A stretch of DNA of 64,000 nt. Source: Petrolisthes cinctipes. Its lineage: Eukaryota > Arthropoda > Malacostraca > Decapoda > Porcellanidae. Shown here one piece after another: positions 1 through 11,445 of the stretch (positions are counted from its first letter, which is position 1; the number at the start of each line of letters is the position of its first letter). The stretch covers positions 1 to 64,000 of the forward strand of contig JAWQEG010003740.1 of the NCBI GenBank assembly GCA_033782935.1, written 5' to 3'. The notes beneath the pieces are model-generated. The model was not told the DNA's origin and searched no databases. It worked only from the letters and a program-made list of their open reading frames with translations. The translations under genes were made by a program, and so were the position numbers.

Positions 1-984
1 TAATGAAGGTAGAAAATAGTCTTAGAATGGTGTAAATAAGTGGGTAATAAAGGTAGAAAATAGTGTTAGAATGGTGTAAATAAGTGGGTAATGAAGGTAG
101 AAAATAGTGTTAGAATGGTGTAAATAAGTGGGTAATGAAGGTAGAAAATAGTCTTAGAATGGTGTAAATAAGTGGGTAATGAAGGTAGAAAATAGTCTTA
201 GAATGGTGTAAATAAGTGGGTAATGAAGGTAGAAAATAGTCTTAGAATGGTGTAAATAAGTGGGTAATGAAGGTAGAAAATAGTCTTAGAATGGTGTAAA
301 TAAGTGGGTAATGAAGGTAGAAAATAGTCTTAGAATGGTGTAAATAAGTGGGTAATGAAGGTAGAAAATAGTCTTAGAATGGTGTAAATAAGTGGGTAAT
401 GAAGGTAGAAAATAGTCTTAGAATGGTGTAAATAAGTGGGTAATGAAGGTAGAAAATAGTCTTAGAATGGTGTAAATAAGTGGGTAATGAAGGTAGAAAA
501 TAGTCTTAGAATGGTGTAAATAAGTGGGTAATGAAGGTAGAAAATAGTCTTAGAATGGTGTAAATAAGTGGGTAATGAAGGTAGAAAATAGTCTTAGAAT
601 GGTGTAAATAAGTGGGTAATGAAGGTAGAAAATAGTCTTAGAATGGTGTAAATAAGTGGGTAATGAAGGTAGAAAATAGTCTTAGAATGGTGTAAATAAG
701 TGGGTAATGAAGGTAGAAAATAGTCTTAGAATGGTGTAAATAAGTGGGTAATGAAGGTAGAAAAAAGTCTTATAATGGTGTATATAAGTGTGTAATGAAG
801 GTAGAAAATAGTCTTAGAATGGTGTAAATAAGTGGGTAATAAAGGTAGAAAATAGTGTTAGAATGGTGTAAATAAGTGGGTAATGAAGGTAGAAAATAGT
901 CTTAGAATGGTGTAAATAAGTGGGTAATGAAGGTAGAAAATAGTCTTAGAATGGTGTAAATAAGTGGGTAATGAAGGTAGAAAA
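1..984. repeat. 44-bp minisatellite array, about 22 units
   Basis: The window opens inside an array of a 44-bp unit beginning TAATGAAGGTAGAAAATAGT. Most units are identical; a few differ by one or two bases (CTTAG/GTTAG, and a variant near 765-800). It ends abruptly at an A-run near 984. The array continues off the left edge, so its full length is unknown. No unit has a useful open frame. Confidence 0.97.
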
Positions 985-1082
985 AAGGTACCCAATAACG
1001 GTATATAATTCTTTCCATATTTACTGAATGAATTGTACAGAGAGTTGATATAAGGTGTGTGAAGCTGATTTATATAAGTATG

Positions 1083-1227
<145 letters not shown>

Positions 1228-1300
1228 GATGGATTGAAATTATACATCCCTCAACATGTATAAGGCATATTAAAATTATAATATACATATGTAGAATGAA

Positions 1301-1743
1301 TTAAGGGGGTGCAGGAGTAGGGGGGAGCCTTGGGGGGTGCGGGAGTAGGGGACAGGGTTTGGGGGGTGCAGGAATAGGGGACAGGCTTTGGGGGTGCAGG
1401 AGTAGGGGGAGAGCCTTGGGGGGTACGGGAGTAGGGGGACAGGCTTGGGGGTGCGGGAATAGGGGGACAGCCTTGGGGGGTGCGGGAATAGGGGACAGCC
1501 TTGGGGGGTGCGGGAATAGGGGGACAGGCTTGGGGGAGGGGTAGAAAGCCTCTCCACCTATTCCCGCACCCCCCTAACCCACCCCCAAGCCTCTCCACCT
1601 ACTCCCGTACCCCCTTAACCCCCCTCCCAAGCCTGTACCCCTACTCCCGTACCCCCTTAACCCCCCCCCAAGCCTGTACCCCTACTCCCGTACCCCCTTA
1701 ACCCCCCTCCCAAGCCTGTACCCCTACTCCCATACCCCCTTAA
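1301..1743. mobile_element. TTAA-flanked G-rich/C-rich foldback element, copy 1
   Basis: It begins TTAA-GGGGGTGC and ends with ACCCCC-TTAA, so both ends have TTAA and the termini are inverted. The left half is tandem G-rich units (about 30-35 bp, with GGGG, GACAGGCTTGGGG). The right half is the C-rich complement (CAAGCCT, TACTCCC, CCCC). The strands switch near 1545 around GGGGTAGAAAGCCTCT. Six similar elements occur in the window. TTAA flanks suggest piggyBac-like mobility. The runs of four or more G satisfy the quadruplex pattern. The Pro-rich open frames are artefacts. Confidence 0.8.
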
Positions 1744-1761
1744 TTAAATTTTTGTTTTCAG

Positions 1762-1921
1762 ATGGAGGGAGACGAGGGTTAATTTGAAGCCTGGTACAAC
1801 AAAGTGGATTGAAGCCGGTCCTGCTGTTGGTGTCATTGAAGCCGGTCCTGCTGTTGGTGTCATTGAAGCCGGTCCTGCTGTTGGTGTCATTGGATACATC
1901 AGTATATATGGATGTAGGTGT
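1762..1921 (+). CDS. candidate internal exon with an in-frame 9-residue triplication
   Basis: A pyrimidine-rich acceptor (TTTTTGTTTTCAG) precedes 1762, and a consensus donor GTAAGT starts at 1922. One frame is open throughout (one base carried in, 53 full codons). It starts WRETRVNLKPGTTKW and ends GYISIYGCRC. In the middle, IEAGPAVGV is encoded three times by near-identical 27-bp units, an in-frame tandem duplication. I do not recognise the protein. Other plus-strand exons follow at 6421 and 11446, but a shared transcript is unproven. It lies 18 bp after a TTAA foldback element. Confidence 0.45.
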
Positions 1922-2038
1922 GTAAGTAGGTAGGGTTACACTAACAAGGTGTAGTCAGTCAGTCTATTTTTCACCTCACTGAAGGCTGACTCTGCTGCAG
2001 GGTTCCATGTGAGTTTTTTCTTCTGGCAGGCCTTCAGG

Positions 2039-2506
2039 TACTGCCGGCAGCATATATTACCGTCCATCTCATGTACTTAATATTGCTAATTAGACCAAGT
2101 AGTTGCATTCTGAACCAGTTTTTATTCCAACAACATACATAATTTACCATATGAGAACTATATCTGTCATCTCTGTATTAAAATTGTATTACAACAACAT
2201 TACTACATGTGTATAGCTAATACATACACACGTGGAGATGAAGGAAACTTATACTGCCAACTGTACACTCTTGGTTCTGACCAGGAGTACAGTTGGCAGT
2301 ATAAGTTCCCTTCATCTCCACCTGTGTATGTATTAACTATAGTAATGTTGTTGTAATACATTTTTAATACAGAGATGACAGATATAGTTCTCATATGGTA
2401 AATTACATATGTTGTTGGAATAAAAACTGGTTCAGAATACAACTATCTGGTCATATTAACATTATTAAGTACATGAGTTGGACTTGAATGTATGCTGGTG
2501 GCTGTA
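2039..2506. mobile_element. 468-bp palindromic MITE (TA ends)
   Basis: Two arms of about 220 bp, 2039-2266 and 2287-2506, are reverse complements with modest divergence and a 20-bp loop. Ends are TACTGCCGGCAGCA and, inverted, TACAGCCACCAGCA, consistent with TA target duplication as in Tc1/mariner-type MITEs. No coding capacity. Confidence 0.8.
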
Positions 2507-2583
2507 CATTAAGTGAGAGAGGTGGGACATAAGGTGATTATAAGGTGGTGTTATGTAATGAGCAAGTAGTAGGAACCACAGCA

Positions 2584-2894
2584 TTAAGTGGCTAATTCAC
2601 TTTTGTTACATTGGAGTGTCTTGATTCCTCCAAAGTATGCCAGGAAACAGGACCAGAAGAACAAAAATAATAATAATAAAAACAATAATAATAATAATCA
2701 TGCCAGGAAACAGGACCAGAAGAACAAAAATATTAATAATAACAATAACAATAATAAAAACAATAATAATAATAATAAAAACAATAATAATAATAATCAT
2801 GCCAGGAACAAAAATAATGGTGTTCTGTTGTTGCTTGGAATAGTTTGGAGGATTCAGTTGCTCCAAATTTACCAACACTGAATTTCCTCCTTAA
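2584..2894. mobile_element. TTAA foldback MITE expanded by (AAT)n
   Basis: This is a copy of the most frequent MITE of the window. TTAA lies at both ends. The left arm contains TTGATTCCTCCAAAGTATGC and the right arm GGAATAGTTTGGAGGATTCA, which are imperfect reverse complements. The usual core, CAGGAAACAGGACCAGAAGA, is repeated here with inserted (AAT)n tracts, lengthening the usual 160 bp to 311 bp. Confidence 0.75.
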
Positions 2895-3039
2895 TTAAGT
2901 GATTGGGTCGGGGGGGATGATATTATTTGTAAGGCTAGAGTGTTATCTATGGTGTAATACAGTGGTAACTATAGGAAAGGTAAAAGTATGAAGGTGTTGT
3001 AGTAATAATAATATAACAGTGGTGGTGGTGAGTATTATG

Positions 3040-3325
3040 GCCAGGTGTAGGTTTGTGTGTGTAGGTGTGTGTGTGTAGGTGTGTGTGTGTAGGTGTGTTT
3101 AGGTGTGTGTGTGTAGGTGTGTGTGTGTGTGTAGGTGTGTGTGTGTAGGTGTGTGTAGGTGTGTGTGTGTAGGTGTGTGTAGGTGTGTGTGTGTAGGTGT
3201 GTGTGTGTAGGTGTGTGTAGGTATGTGTAGGTGTGTGTGTGTAGGTGTGTGTAGGTGTGTGTGTGTAGGTGTGTGTAGGTGTGTGTGTGTAGGTGTGTGT
3301 GTGTAGGTGTGTGTGTGAGATACAC
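3040..3325. repeat. GT-rich minisatellite (GTGTGTGTAGGT type)
   Basis: Units of 8-14 bp combining (GT)n with AGGT are repeated throughout. A 20-bp A-run follows at about 3350-3369. The His/Thr-rich minus-strand frame is an artefact. Confidence 0.9.
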
Positions 3326-3410
3326 GAATATGTGCCGCAGGAATTTATACAAAAAAAAAAAAAAAAAAACGTACAAAAGTGTATGGAAGAAAATGGGAAG
3401 AAGTAGCACT

Positions 3411-3800
3411 TGGTGGTCTGTTGCTTGGAATAGTTTGCATGGAGGAATCATTTGCTTGGAATAGTTTGCATGGAGGAATCATTTGCTTGGAATAGTTTGC
3501 ATGGAGGAATCATTTGCTTGGAATAGTTTGCATGGAGGAATCATTTGCTTGGAATAGTTTGCATGGAGGAATCATTTGCATGGAATAGTGTGCATGGAGG
3601 AATCATTTGCATGGAATAGTTTGCATGGAGGAATCATTTGCATGGAATAGTTTGCATGGAGGAATCATTTGCTTGGAATAGTTTGCATGGAGGAATCATT
3701 TGCTTGGAATAGTTTGCATGGAGGAATCATTTGCTTGGAATAGTTTGCATGGAGGAATCATTTGCATGGAATAGTTTGCATGGAGGAATCATTTGCTTGG
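3411..3800. repeat. 31-bp array derived from the TTAA MITE
   Basis: About twelve units of GCTTGGAATAGTTTGCATGG plus AGGAATCATTT. The unit resembles the MITE arm (TTGCTTGGAATAGTTTGGAGGAATCA), so it probably arose by amplification of part of a MITE copy. The units are 31 bp and nearly identical; a few carry GCATGGAATAG instead of GCTTGGAATAG. Confidence 0.85.
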
Positions 3801-4279
3801 ATCAAGAATATACTAATGACCAGACAGACCACTTTGAAAACCCGACAATAATCATGATCTTCTTTGGATGACTGTGCACTTGGCTGGTGTTGTTGTTGTT
3901 GTTGAATACTAAACATAGAGTATGAAGAATTGCAAAACAAAGCCTCCATTAACTCCTGATGTTGCAAGGATGTGTGTTCTGTTTGTATGATATGTTTTGT
4001 TAGTACATATTGAAGTTTTCATGACAAGGGTAGGGGACTTATATTCACACCATTAAAACACTATTATTTTTTTTATTTTTTTTTTTATTAATATTTGTAA
4101 TTTTTTTTTTTTTTTTTCATAATATCTTGTGTCATATTGTATGTATGATGAGTTTGGTTAGTATTGAAGCTTATTATGACAGAGATACTGTACTGTACTT
4201 ACACTGTCAGCATTATATTATCATTACTAACACAACATTGACCATTCCTATCTATTATTAATTATTATTGACTCCCATG
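3801..4279. other. AT-rich spacer, no gene seen
   Basis: Two poly-T tracts lie near 4060-4085 and 4100-4118. The minus-strand 69-residue frame here has no recognisable domain. Confidence 0.5.
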
Positions 4280-5285
<1,006 letters not shown>

Positions 5286-5513
5286 CAGTATTCATTCTTT
5301 CCTTTGTTTGTGTGTGTCCATAATATCTCTGGTTCTTTCTCAAACTATTCCTTTGTATTGTGTGTTTTGTGCCATATGGTGTTTGATTGCTGTCTGGCAC
5401 TAACAATACATTTTCTCCCTTACCACAGGACCTTCTGCTTATGTCAGGCTATTTTCTCCCTCACTTTGTACATTTTCTCAGCCACAACTGACCCTCCACT
5501 GATATCCTTGCAG

Positions 5514-5915
5514 GCAGACACCATACCCCAGGGTGTGGTGGTGGTGACGGAAACAGAGGAGGTGACACAAACAGAGGAGGTGACAAACAGAGGAGGTGAC
5601 AAACAGAGGAGGTGACACAAACAGAGGAGGTGACACAAACAGAGGAGGTGACACAAACAGAGGAGGTGACACAAACAGAGGGTTGACAAACAGAGGAGGT
5701 GACACAAACAGAGTAGGTGACACAAACAGAGGAGGTGACACAAACAGAGGAGGTGACACAAACAGAGGAGGTGACAAACAGAGGAGGTGACAAACAGAGG
5801 AGGTGACAAACAGAGGAGGTGACACAAACAGAGGAGGTGACACAAACAGAGGAGGTGACACAAACAGAGGAGGTGACACAAACAGAGGAGGTGACACAAA
5901 CAGAGGAGGTGACCG
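5514..5915 (+). repeat. 18/16-bp minisatellite, possibly starting inside an exon
   Basis: A plausible acceptor (GATATCCTTGCAG) precedes 5514, and the next bases read ADTIPQGVVVVTETEEVT. From about 5558 this becomes a tandem array of GGAGGTGACACAAACAGA (18 bp), with several 16-bp units lacking CA. The 16-bp units break the frame, so no frame crosses the array. Each unit also contains GAG-GTGACA, a weak donor; a better donor (CCG-GTGAGC) lies at 5916. Either a short exon ends in the first units or the array is intronic. Confidence 0.6.
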
Positions 5916-6225
5916 GTGAGCAGTTCTCCAGACATATAGGGAGGAGGCCATAGTGGTGGATGGACGTGTTAGGGGTCTTCCCACACACACACACACAAGG
6001 TACACACACTATAGTACTATTTTATTTCTGTATACACACAACTTACTCAAACTACACTATTGTCTTTCCATACACACACATATTGCACTACACTAACTAC
6101 AGTATTGTCTTCTCACACACAATTTTTTTTTTTTTACTATTATATGGATATTATTTCTTTTTGGAATAGTCCTGAGGTTACTTGTTTATTATTAGAGAAT
6201 GTGGAAATTAATATCTAAATTTATG

Positions 6226-6227
<2 letters not shown>
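5916..6227. other. intergenic or intronic sequence, no gene seen
   Basis: Short CA runs lie near 5983, 6003 and 6075, with a T-run at 6123-6135. No supported exon or element. Confidence 0.5.
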
Positions 6228-6290
<63 letters not shown>

Positions 6291-6357
6291 TTGGAGAGTG
6301 TAAGAGAGGGAGAGCAGGAGGGAAGGAATGTGTGGCAGAGAGAGAGAGAGAGAAAGT
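6228..6357. repeat. (GA)n microsatellite with a diverged second block
   Basis: Pure GA runs from about 6230 to 6287 and again at 6337-6352, separated by AAAGTTGGAGAGTGTAAGAG. The AAAGTTGGAGAG motif is repeated after the second block. Confidence 0.95.
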
Positions 6358-6420
6358 TGGAGAGGGTGAGAATGAATGTACAAGAATATAAATACTAAAT
6401 CAATATCTGGTATACCTCAG

Positions 6421-6524
6421 CATCAAGGTGGACACAAGAGGAACACCACCTTCCCTGGGATCAAGACCACAGTACCATAATGAAGTTATCACATTCCCTT
6501 CACTCTCCCCCCGTCCACACTCAG
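6421..6524 (+). CDS. candidate internal exon, Pro/Ser-rich
   Basis: An acceptor (CTGGTATACCTCAG) precedes 6421 and a perfect donor GTAAGT starts at 6525. Of the three frames, the one carrying one base in and one out is open: it begins IKVDTRGTPPSLGSRPQ and ends SLSPRPHS. The 104-bp length is typical. It could belong to the same transcript as 1762-1921. I do not recognise the protein. A MITE begins 15 bp after the exon. Confidence 0.5.
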
Positions 6525-6539
6525 GTAAGTCCAACCTTG

Positions 6540-6860
6540 TACAGTAATCTCTCAATTATCCGGCGTATAGCAGCCAAGACCACGTCGGATAATGTTGAAA
6601 GACGGATAATGCATCACTACCCCGCCCCTGTAGCTCCTTCTGGCTTGCACAATGCTAATAACATTAATAATACATAATAAAACATAAAAATACTGTTAAT
6701 AATACATAATAATACTGCGCATTAATACTTTGATAAAGTCGTAGTGTTCATTGCACCGTTTAATGAACCAGCCATCGTCCATTTTTTTTTTGGGATCTCG
6801 TGAGCCGGATAAAGTCACATGACAGATAGCACCACGACGGATAATTGAGAGATTACTGTA
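6540..6860. mobile_element. 321-bp MITE with perfect 23-bp inverted ends (TA)
   Basis: Both ends carry TACAGTAATCTCTCAATTAT followed by CCG, identical over 23 bp and inverted, with TA at each edge. The CGGATAAT motif inside is typical of pogo/Tigger-like Tc1/mariner relatives. No transposase remains. Confidence 0.88.
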
Positions 6861-6879
6861 CTGTACTGTACTGTGGTCA

Positions 6880-7022
6880 GGATTTAACTTCCAGGAGAGT
6901 GTGAAAAGGAATACCTTGAGGTGGTTCGGTCATGTAGAGCGTATGGGAAGCGAGAGGTTGGTTAAGAGAGTGTATGAGAGTGAGGTGGAGGGACAGTTCC
7001 CGGAGGGAGTGAGGCACAGATT
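6880..7022 (+). mobile_element. 3' fragment of the (ATAG)-tailed RTE-like LINE
   Basis: The sequence encodes the C-terminal conserved piece of the LINE at 35.4-37.7 kb (TLRWFGHVERM equivalent: GGTTCGGTCATGTAGAGCGT), followed by the 3' terminus and GGAGCTATAGATAGATAG. It is severely 5' truncated. Confidence 0.7.
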
Positions 7023-7313
7023 GGAGCTATAGATAGATAGATAGTATACCCTAATACACCTAATTTAGTCCTCCTTCCATCGGAGCTATAGATAGATAGA
7101 TAGTATACCCAAATATACCTAATTTAGTCCTCCTTCCATCGGAGCTATAGATAGATAGATAGTATACCTTAATACACCTAATTTAGTCCTCCTTCCATCG
7201 GAGCTATAGATAGATAGATAGTATACCCTAATACACCTAATTTAGTCCTCCTTCCATCGGAGCTATAGATAGATAGATAGTATACCCTAATACACCTAAT
7301 TTAGTCCTCCTTC
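7023..7313. repeat. 59-bp array built on a LINE 3' tail
   Basis: Five units of 59 bp begin GGAGCTATAGATAGATAGAT. GGAGCTATAG plus ATAG repeats is the 3' end of the adjacent LINE fragment. The array has therefore grown from the LINE tail plus about 35 bp of flank (CTAATTTAGTCCTCCTTCCA). Confidence 0.9.
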
Positions 7314-7325
7314 CTTACTTGTATA

Positions 7326-7536
7326 TACAGTTAATTCTCATTTTACACTGGCATTATGTATGTGAAATAGTGTGTGTGTAATGAATGTATGTACTGTAAA
7401 CACTTATTGTACACTATATTACACACACATACTGTAATACCAGTGTACTGTACAATGAGGGTTTTCTGTACTCAGTTTCATTACACACACTACATTACAC
7501 ACCCAATATACAAGTGTAAAATGAGAGTTAACTATA
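7326..7536. mobile_element. 211-bp foldback MITE (TA ends), copy 1
   Basis: Ends TACAGTTAATTCTCATTTTA and, inverted, TATAGTTAACTCTCATTTTA. The interior is largely self-complementary (GTACACTATATTACAC region). A second copy lies inverted at 43182-43387. Confidence 0.8.
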
Positions 7537-7552
7537 CTGGACACCTTTCCTC

Positions 7553-8030
7553 TTGACCTTTCACTCTTTATTTTCTCACTCATTCCTCACTCTATTTTCT
7601 CACTCATTCCTCACTCTATTTTCTCACTCATTCCTCACTCTATTTTCTCACTCATTCCTCACTTTCTATTTTCTCACTCATTCCTCACTTTCTATTTTCT
7701 CACTCATTCCTCACTCTATTTTCTCACTCATTCCTCACTCTATTTTTTCACTCATTCCTCACTCTATTTTCTCACTCATTCCTCACTCATTCCTCACTCT
7801 ATTTTCTCACTCATTCCTCACTCTATTTTCTCACTAATTCCTCACTCTACTTTCTCACTCATTCCTCACTCTATTTTCTCACTCATTCCTCACTCTCTAT
7901 TTTCTCACTCATTCCTCACTCTCTATTTTTTCACTCATTCCTCACTCTATTTTCTCACTCATTCCTCACTCTATTTTCTCACTCATTCCTCACTCTCTAT
8001 TTTCTCACTCATTCCTCACTCTCTATTTTC
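7553..8030. repeat. 20-24-bp CT-rich minisatellite
   Basis: About 20 units of CTATTTTCTCACTCATTCCT plus CACT, some missing four bases. The Ser/His/Leu frame is an artefact. Confidence 0.93.
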
Positions 8031-8095
8031 CTCCACCCAACACTTCTCGTAGTAGCTCTGGTCTCACTCCCACACCCATCATTCCCACCCACCAG

Positions 8096-8609
8096 CCCCT
8101 ACCACACTCCCTCCCTCCCCCGCCCTCTCCCATCCACCTCCTCCTCCTCCTCCTCCACCACCTCCTCAACCTCCACCTCTTCTAGCACTGTCTCCACCAC
8201 TACCTCCTCCTCCACCTCTTCTAGCACTGTCTCCACCACTACCTCCTCCTCCACCTCTTCTAGCACTGTCTCCACCACTACCTCCTCCTCCACCTCTTCT
8301 AGCACTGTCTCCACCACTACCTCCTCCTCCACCTCTTCTAGCACTGTCTCCACCACTACCTCCTCCACCACTACCTCCTCCTCCACCTCTTCTAGCACTG
8401 TCTCCACCACTACCTCCTCCTCCACCTCTTCTGGCACTGTCTCCACCACTACCTCCTCCTCCACCTCTTCTAGCACTGTCTCCACCACTACCTCCTCCTC
8501 CACCTCTTCTAGCACTGTCTCCACCACTACCTCCTCCTCCACCTCACCTTCAAGCCAGACGAACACCACCCCTATCACTCCAGTCTCAAATTGGAATGTA
8601 GAAAGTTAA
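8096..8609 (+). CDS. candidate terminal exon: Ser/Thr-rich 13-residue repeat
   Basis: On the plus strand one frame stays open from upstream Pro/Ser-rich sequence (PSLPRPLPS) through a 39-bp tandem array encoding TVSTTTSSSTSSS about nine times. It ends SSQTNTTPITPVSNWNVES and a stop at 8607-8609. All units keep the frame. An acceptor-like CACCCACCAG precedes 8096. A mucin-like, O-glycosylated tail is one reading. The equally open minus-strand Val/Glu frame, and the lack of any identified partner exon, mean this may be only a minisatellite. Confidence 0.3.
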
Positions 8610-9379
8610 TGCTAGATATAGGTTACCAATTGAGGAGTTGCTTTTTATTGATCATGTTTGCTTGTCTGTGTCTGTGGGGGTAAAACATCATCTCTAAAAG
8701 TTCCTTCTCATCTTCTATATAATGTTTAGTTTGTATGCTGTTGGAACACTTATATATAATATACAGTAGGTGTTTATTCATATGTCCATATAATTTTGTG
8801 AAAGCTATTGTATGTGTTGCCTTTATCTGTTATGTTTTAAAGAAATAATAATATTCACAGATATCCATGTCATCATTTCCTTCTGTGTTCCATAGAAAGT
8901 TATGTGCTTAAAAATGTCACTCATTAAATACCACACTCTGAGAGTGTGAAATTTGGAGAAAAGTATTTACCAATGACATTCATTATTTCTCCTCTTACTG
9001 AAGAGTGAAAATGTGGAATATTCAGATATCTGTGGAAATCAGCAACTAATTTCTAATGTAATATTATACTGTACCGTGCTTTTCATAAACATTTTACAGG
9101 ACATCAGGTTTGTAATGGGTTAATGTTTGATCAAGATTCAAGAGGCATGATCATATTTTTTAAGTCTCAGAATATCTGTAGTGAAGTATTACATGTCTAA
9201 GAATCTTGGAGTGTTCTTAAAAGTTTCCTTGTTCCATAAATCAACTTCAAATGTTTGGGAAAATCTGCATAAAAGAAATAATATTGCTATCTAGGAATGT
9301 CAACAAACCTATGATATTGGGTTATTAAGTACAGCTTGCCTCACTGTTCATTAGTTCAGTAATTCATTAACCAGTAGTC

Positions 9380-9411
<32 letters not shown>

Positions 9412-9446
9412 CATAAGGTGCACACTAGCTGTACTGACCATAGCAG
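8610..9446. other. AT-rich spacer or possible 3' UTR, no gene seen
   Basis: Low-GC sequence without open frames or element ends; a (TG)n run lies at about 9381-9410. If 8096-8609 is a terminal exon, this would be its downstream region. Confidence 0.4.
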
Positions 9447-9609
9447 TTAAGGTGGTACAGTTTTTTGTTACATTGGAGTGCCTTGATTCCTCCAAAGTAT
9501 GCCAGGAAACAGGACCAGATGAACATAAATAATGGTGTTCTGTTGTTGCTTGGAATACTTTGGAGGATTCAGTTGCTCCAGATTTACCAACACAAAACTT
9601 CCCCCTTAA
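9447..9609. mobile_element. TTAA foldback MITE, full-length 163-bp copy
   Basis: TTAAGGTGGTACAG at the left and CTTCCCCCTTAA at the right. The arms TTGATTCCTCCAAAGTATGC and GGAATACTTTGGAGGATTCA face each other around CAGGAAACAGGACCAGATGA. This is a good reference copy for the family. Confidence 0.85.
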
Positions 9610-9930
9610 GACCCTGTTGATATGGTGTAAAAAATGTATAATATTAATAACATGGCAAATTGTAAACTGGAGTATGTCTGTGTGTATAAAAACACCATTT
9701 GAGGAGGAATTTCTGTTGATAAATGTTCAGCTTGTGGAACAATATAGATATACAAAATTTGTTACCACAACACACAAGGTGATAATAAAGGGTAACCTCA
9801 GACATTCACATATTTAAAAGCAGTGGTTAAATGTCATCAGTAAAGGCTCCTCTTGTAATAGTTTGCATTCACACTATTTATCTATCTATCTATTTATTTA
9901 CACTACACATATTTTGGATGAAAAGTGAAG

Positions 9931-10146
9931 TACAGTTGGCCACACATGAAGCTGGTACGCCTCACTTCTTGTGAGGTAACCACAACAGAAAGGAAAATTA
10001 GCAAAAGTTATAGTTTGTTGACAAGCAGACAGTAATAATATTTTACTGTCTGCCTGTCAACAAACTACAACTTTTGTTCCCTTTCTACCCTTTGTAGCTG
10101 CCTCACAAGTAACGAGCCCCACCATCTTCATGTGTGGCCAACTGTA
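9931..10146. mobile_element. 216-bp palindromic MITE (TA ends)
   Basis: Ends TACAGTTGGCCACACATGAA and, inverted, the same 20 bases. The whole element folds back, with a centre near TGTCTGCTTGTC / GACAGTAATAATATTTTACTGTC. TA duplications suggest a Tc1/mariner-type MITE. Confidence 0.85.
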
Positions 10147-10149
10147 CAT

Positions 10150-10335
10150 GTAATAATCCAAATCAATCAAGCAAGGAAGAATCAAATCACCCAAGTAAGT
10201 CAGACCCAGAAATTGATCCATTTAAATTCTAGTCGTACACACGAGGAATCGAACCCCGGACCAGAGAAATCTCAGGCAGTGCTTCTACCGGGTAAGCCAT
10301 AAGAGTACTCCACTGGCGTAGCTTTCAAATTCTGC
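10150..10335 (-). mobile_element. tRNA-derived SINE fragment
   Basis: On the minus strand the sequence reads like a tRNA: an A-box-like TGGCTTACCCGGTAGAAGCA, then a B box GGGTTCGATTCCTCG, then a non-tRNA body reaching about 10150. The tRNA stems are degenerate, so this is a SINE head rather than a functional tRNA. Confidence 0.6.
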
Positions 10336-10994
10336 CTTTAACTCTCAGGTCCGGCCATTACATACATGTACAGTACAAAAAAGTGTACTGTATTTTTAAT
10401 GTGCTGTTCAAATTCTGTGTTAGGTCATGCAGTTTAGTTTTCTTTTGGAATGCACAGTACTAAGATATCTTTAAGCATTACTAAAGCATGGCAATATTCT
10501 AACAATAATTTATTGATATAGACAAATCATACCTGTAAATGATTCTCGTGGATATAAGTTGAAAATGTTATTCGGAAAACGACAGAGATTTGCAGGTGCT
10601 ACAGCATACAGTTCTAATCCATAAATAAACTTTAATGTCGTCACATATACAGACAAACCAAAATTGGTACGTGACTGTATGAAATGTCATGTATTTTTAC
10701 AGTATGACATTTGTGAAGGCACTTTAGGCATTTACAGTACACACTTCAACACACCATTACCATACATTGTTCACTATCAATTTTAATCAATTATAATCAG
10801 TATTAATCATGTCTAATTTTATGTATTTTTACTGACAGTGAAATATTTACACATTCTTTTTAGTGAGGACCCTGTTTTAATTAGTATCTTGACAATTTTC
10901 TGCTTTAATTAACCTTTTATTAAATTGGTGACTGGAGCGCCATTGCATTCCAGTTAATTGGAAGAACTGGCACTTCTGACAAACAAATAACTAG

Positions 10995-11027
<33 letters not shown>

Positions 11028-11147
11028 GAATTTGAGGGTGACGTTCAACATTTCCATCCCAGGTTCACCAATACTTAGTTTTTGTGAGTCACTTCTCTTT
11101 ATTTTCAGTAATTATTATTGCTTTGGTGAATGGTTGGACTTTGGTGC
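10336..11147. other. AT-rich spacer, no gene seen
   Basis: No supported exon. It contains a short (TTA)n run near 10997-11020 and no element ends that I could pair. Confidence 0.45.
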
Positions 11148-11233
11148 TTAAGGTGGTAATTCTTTTTTGGTACATTGGAGTGCCTTGATTCCTCCAAAGT
11201 ATGCCAGGAAACAGGACCAGATGAACAAAAATA
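11148..11233. mobile_element. TTAA foldback MITE, left half only
   Basis: TTAAGGTGGTAATTCTTTTT through CAGGACCAGATGAACAAAAA, then broken by the 55-bp array that follows. Confidence 0.75.
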
Positions 11234-11445
11234 GGCTAATGATAATATTATGATATACAATAATACTTTTCTGTTCCCAGGAAACTTAGGCTAATGATAA
11301 TATTATGATATACAATAATACTTTTCTGTTCCCAGGAAACTTAGGCTAATGATAATATTATGATATACAATAATACTTTTCTGTTCCCAGGAAACTTAGG
11401 CCAATGATAATATTATGATATACAATAATACTTTTCTGCTCCCAG
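11234..11445 (+). repeat. 55-bp array repeating a splice acceptor
   Basis: Four units of 55 bp begin GGCTAATGATAATATTATGA. Each ends in CTTTTCTGTTCCCAG, a good polypyrimidine tract and AG. The last unit (CTTTTCTGCTCCCAG) is the acceptor of the exon at 11446. In the earlier units the AG is followed by GAAACTTA instead of exon sequence. Confidence 0.9.

Noticed and set aside
1251..1701. Proline-rich proteins (also at 17.3, 19.3, 24.8 kb)
   Set aside because: They are translations of the C-rich arms of the TTAA foldback element. The frames change with unit indels and there are no splice or start signals.
5444..6009. Cys/Leu-rich minus-strand frames of 163-182 codons
   Set aside because: They are antisense translations of the 18-bp GGAGGTGACACAAACAGA array; three overlapping frames are open at once.
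6900..7313. CRISPR-like array (59-bp units with short repeats)
   Set aside because: The units are identical throughout, without unique spacers, and derive from a LINE tail in a eukaryotic genome.
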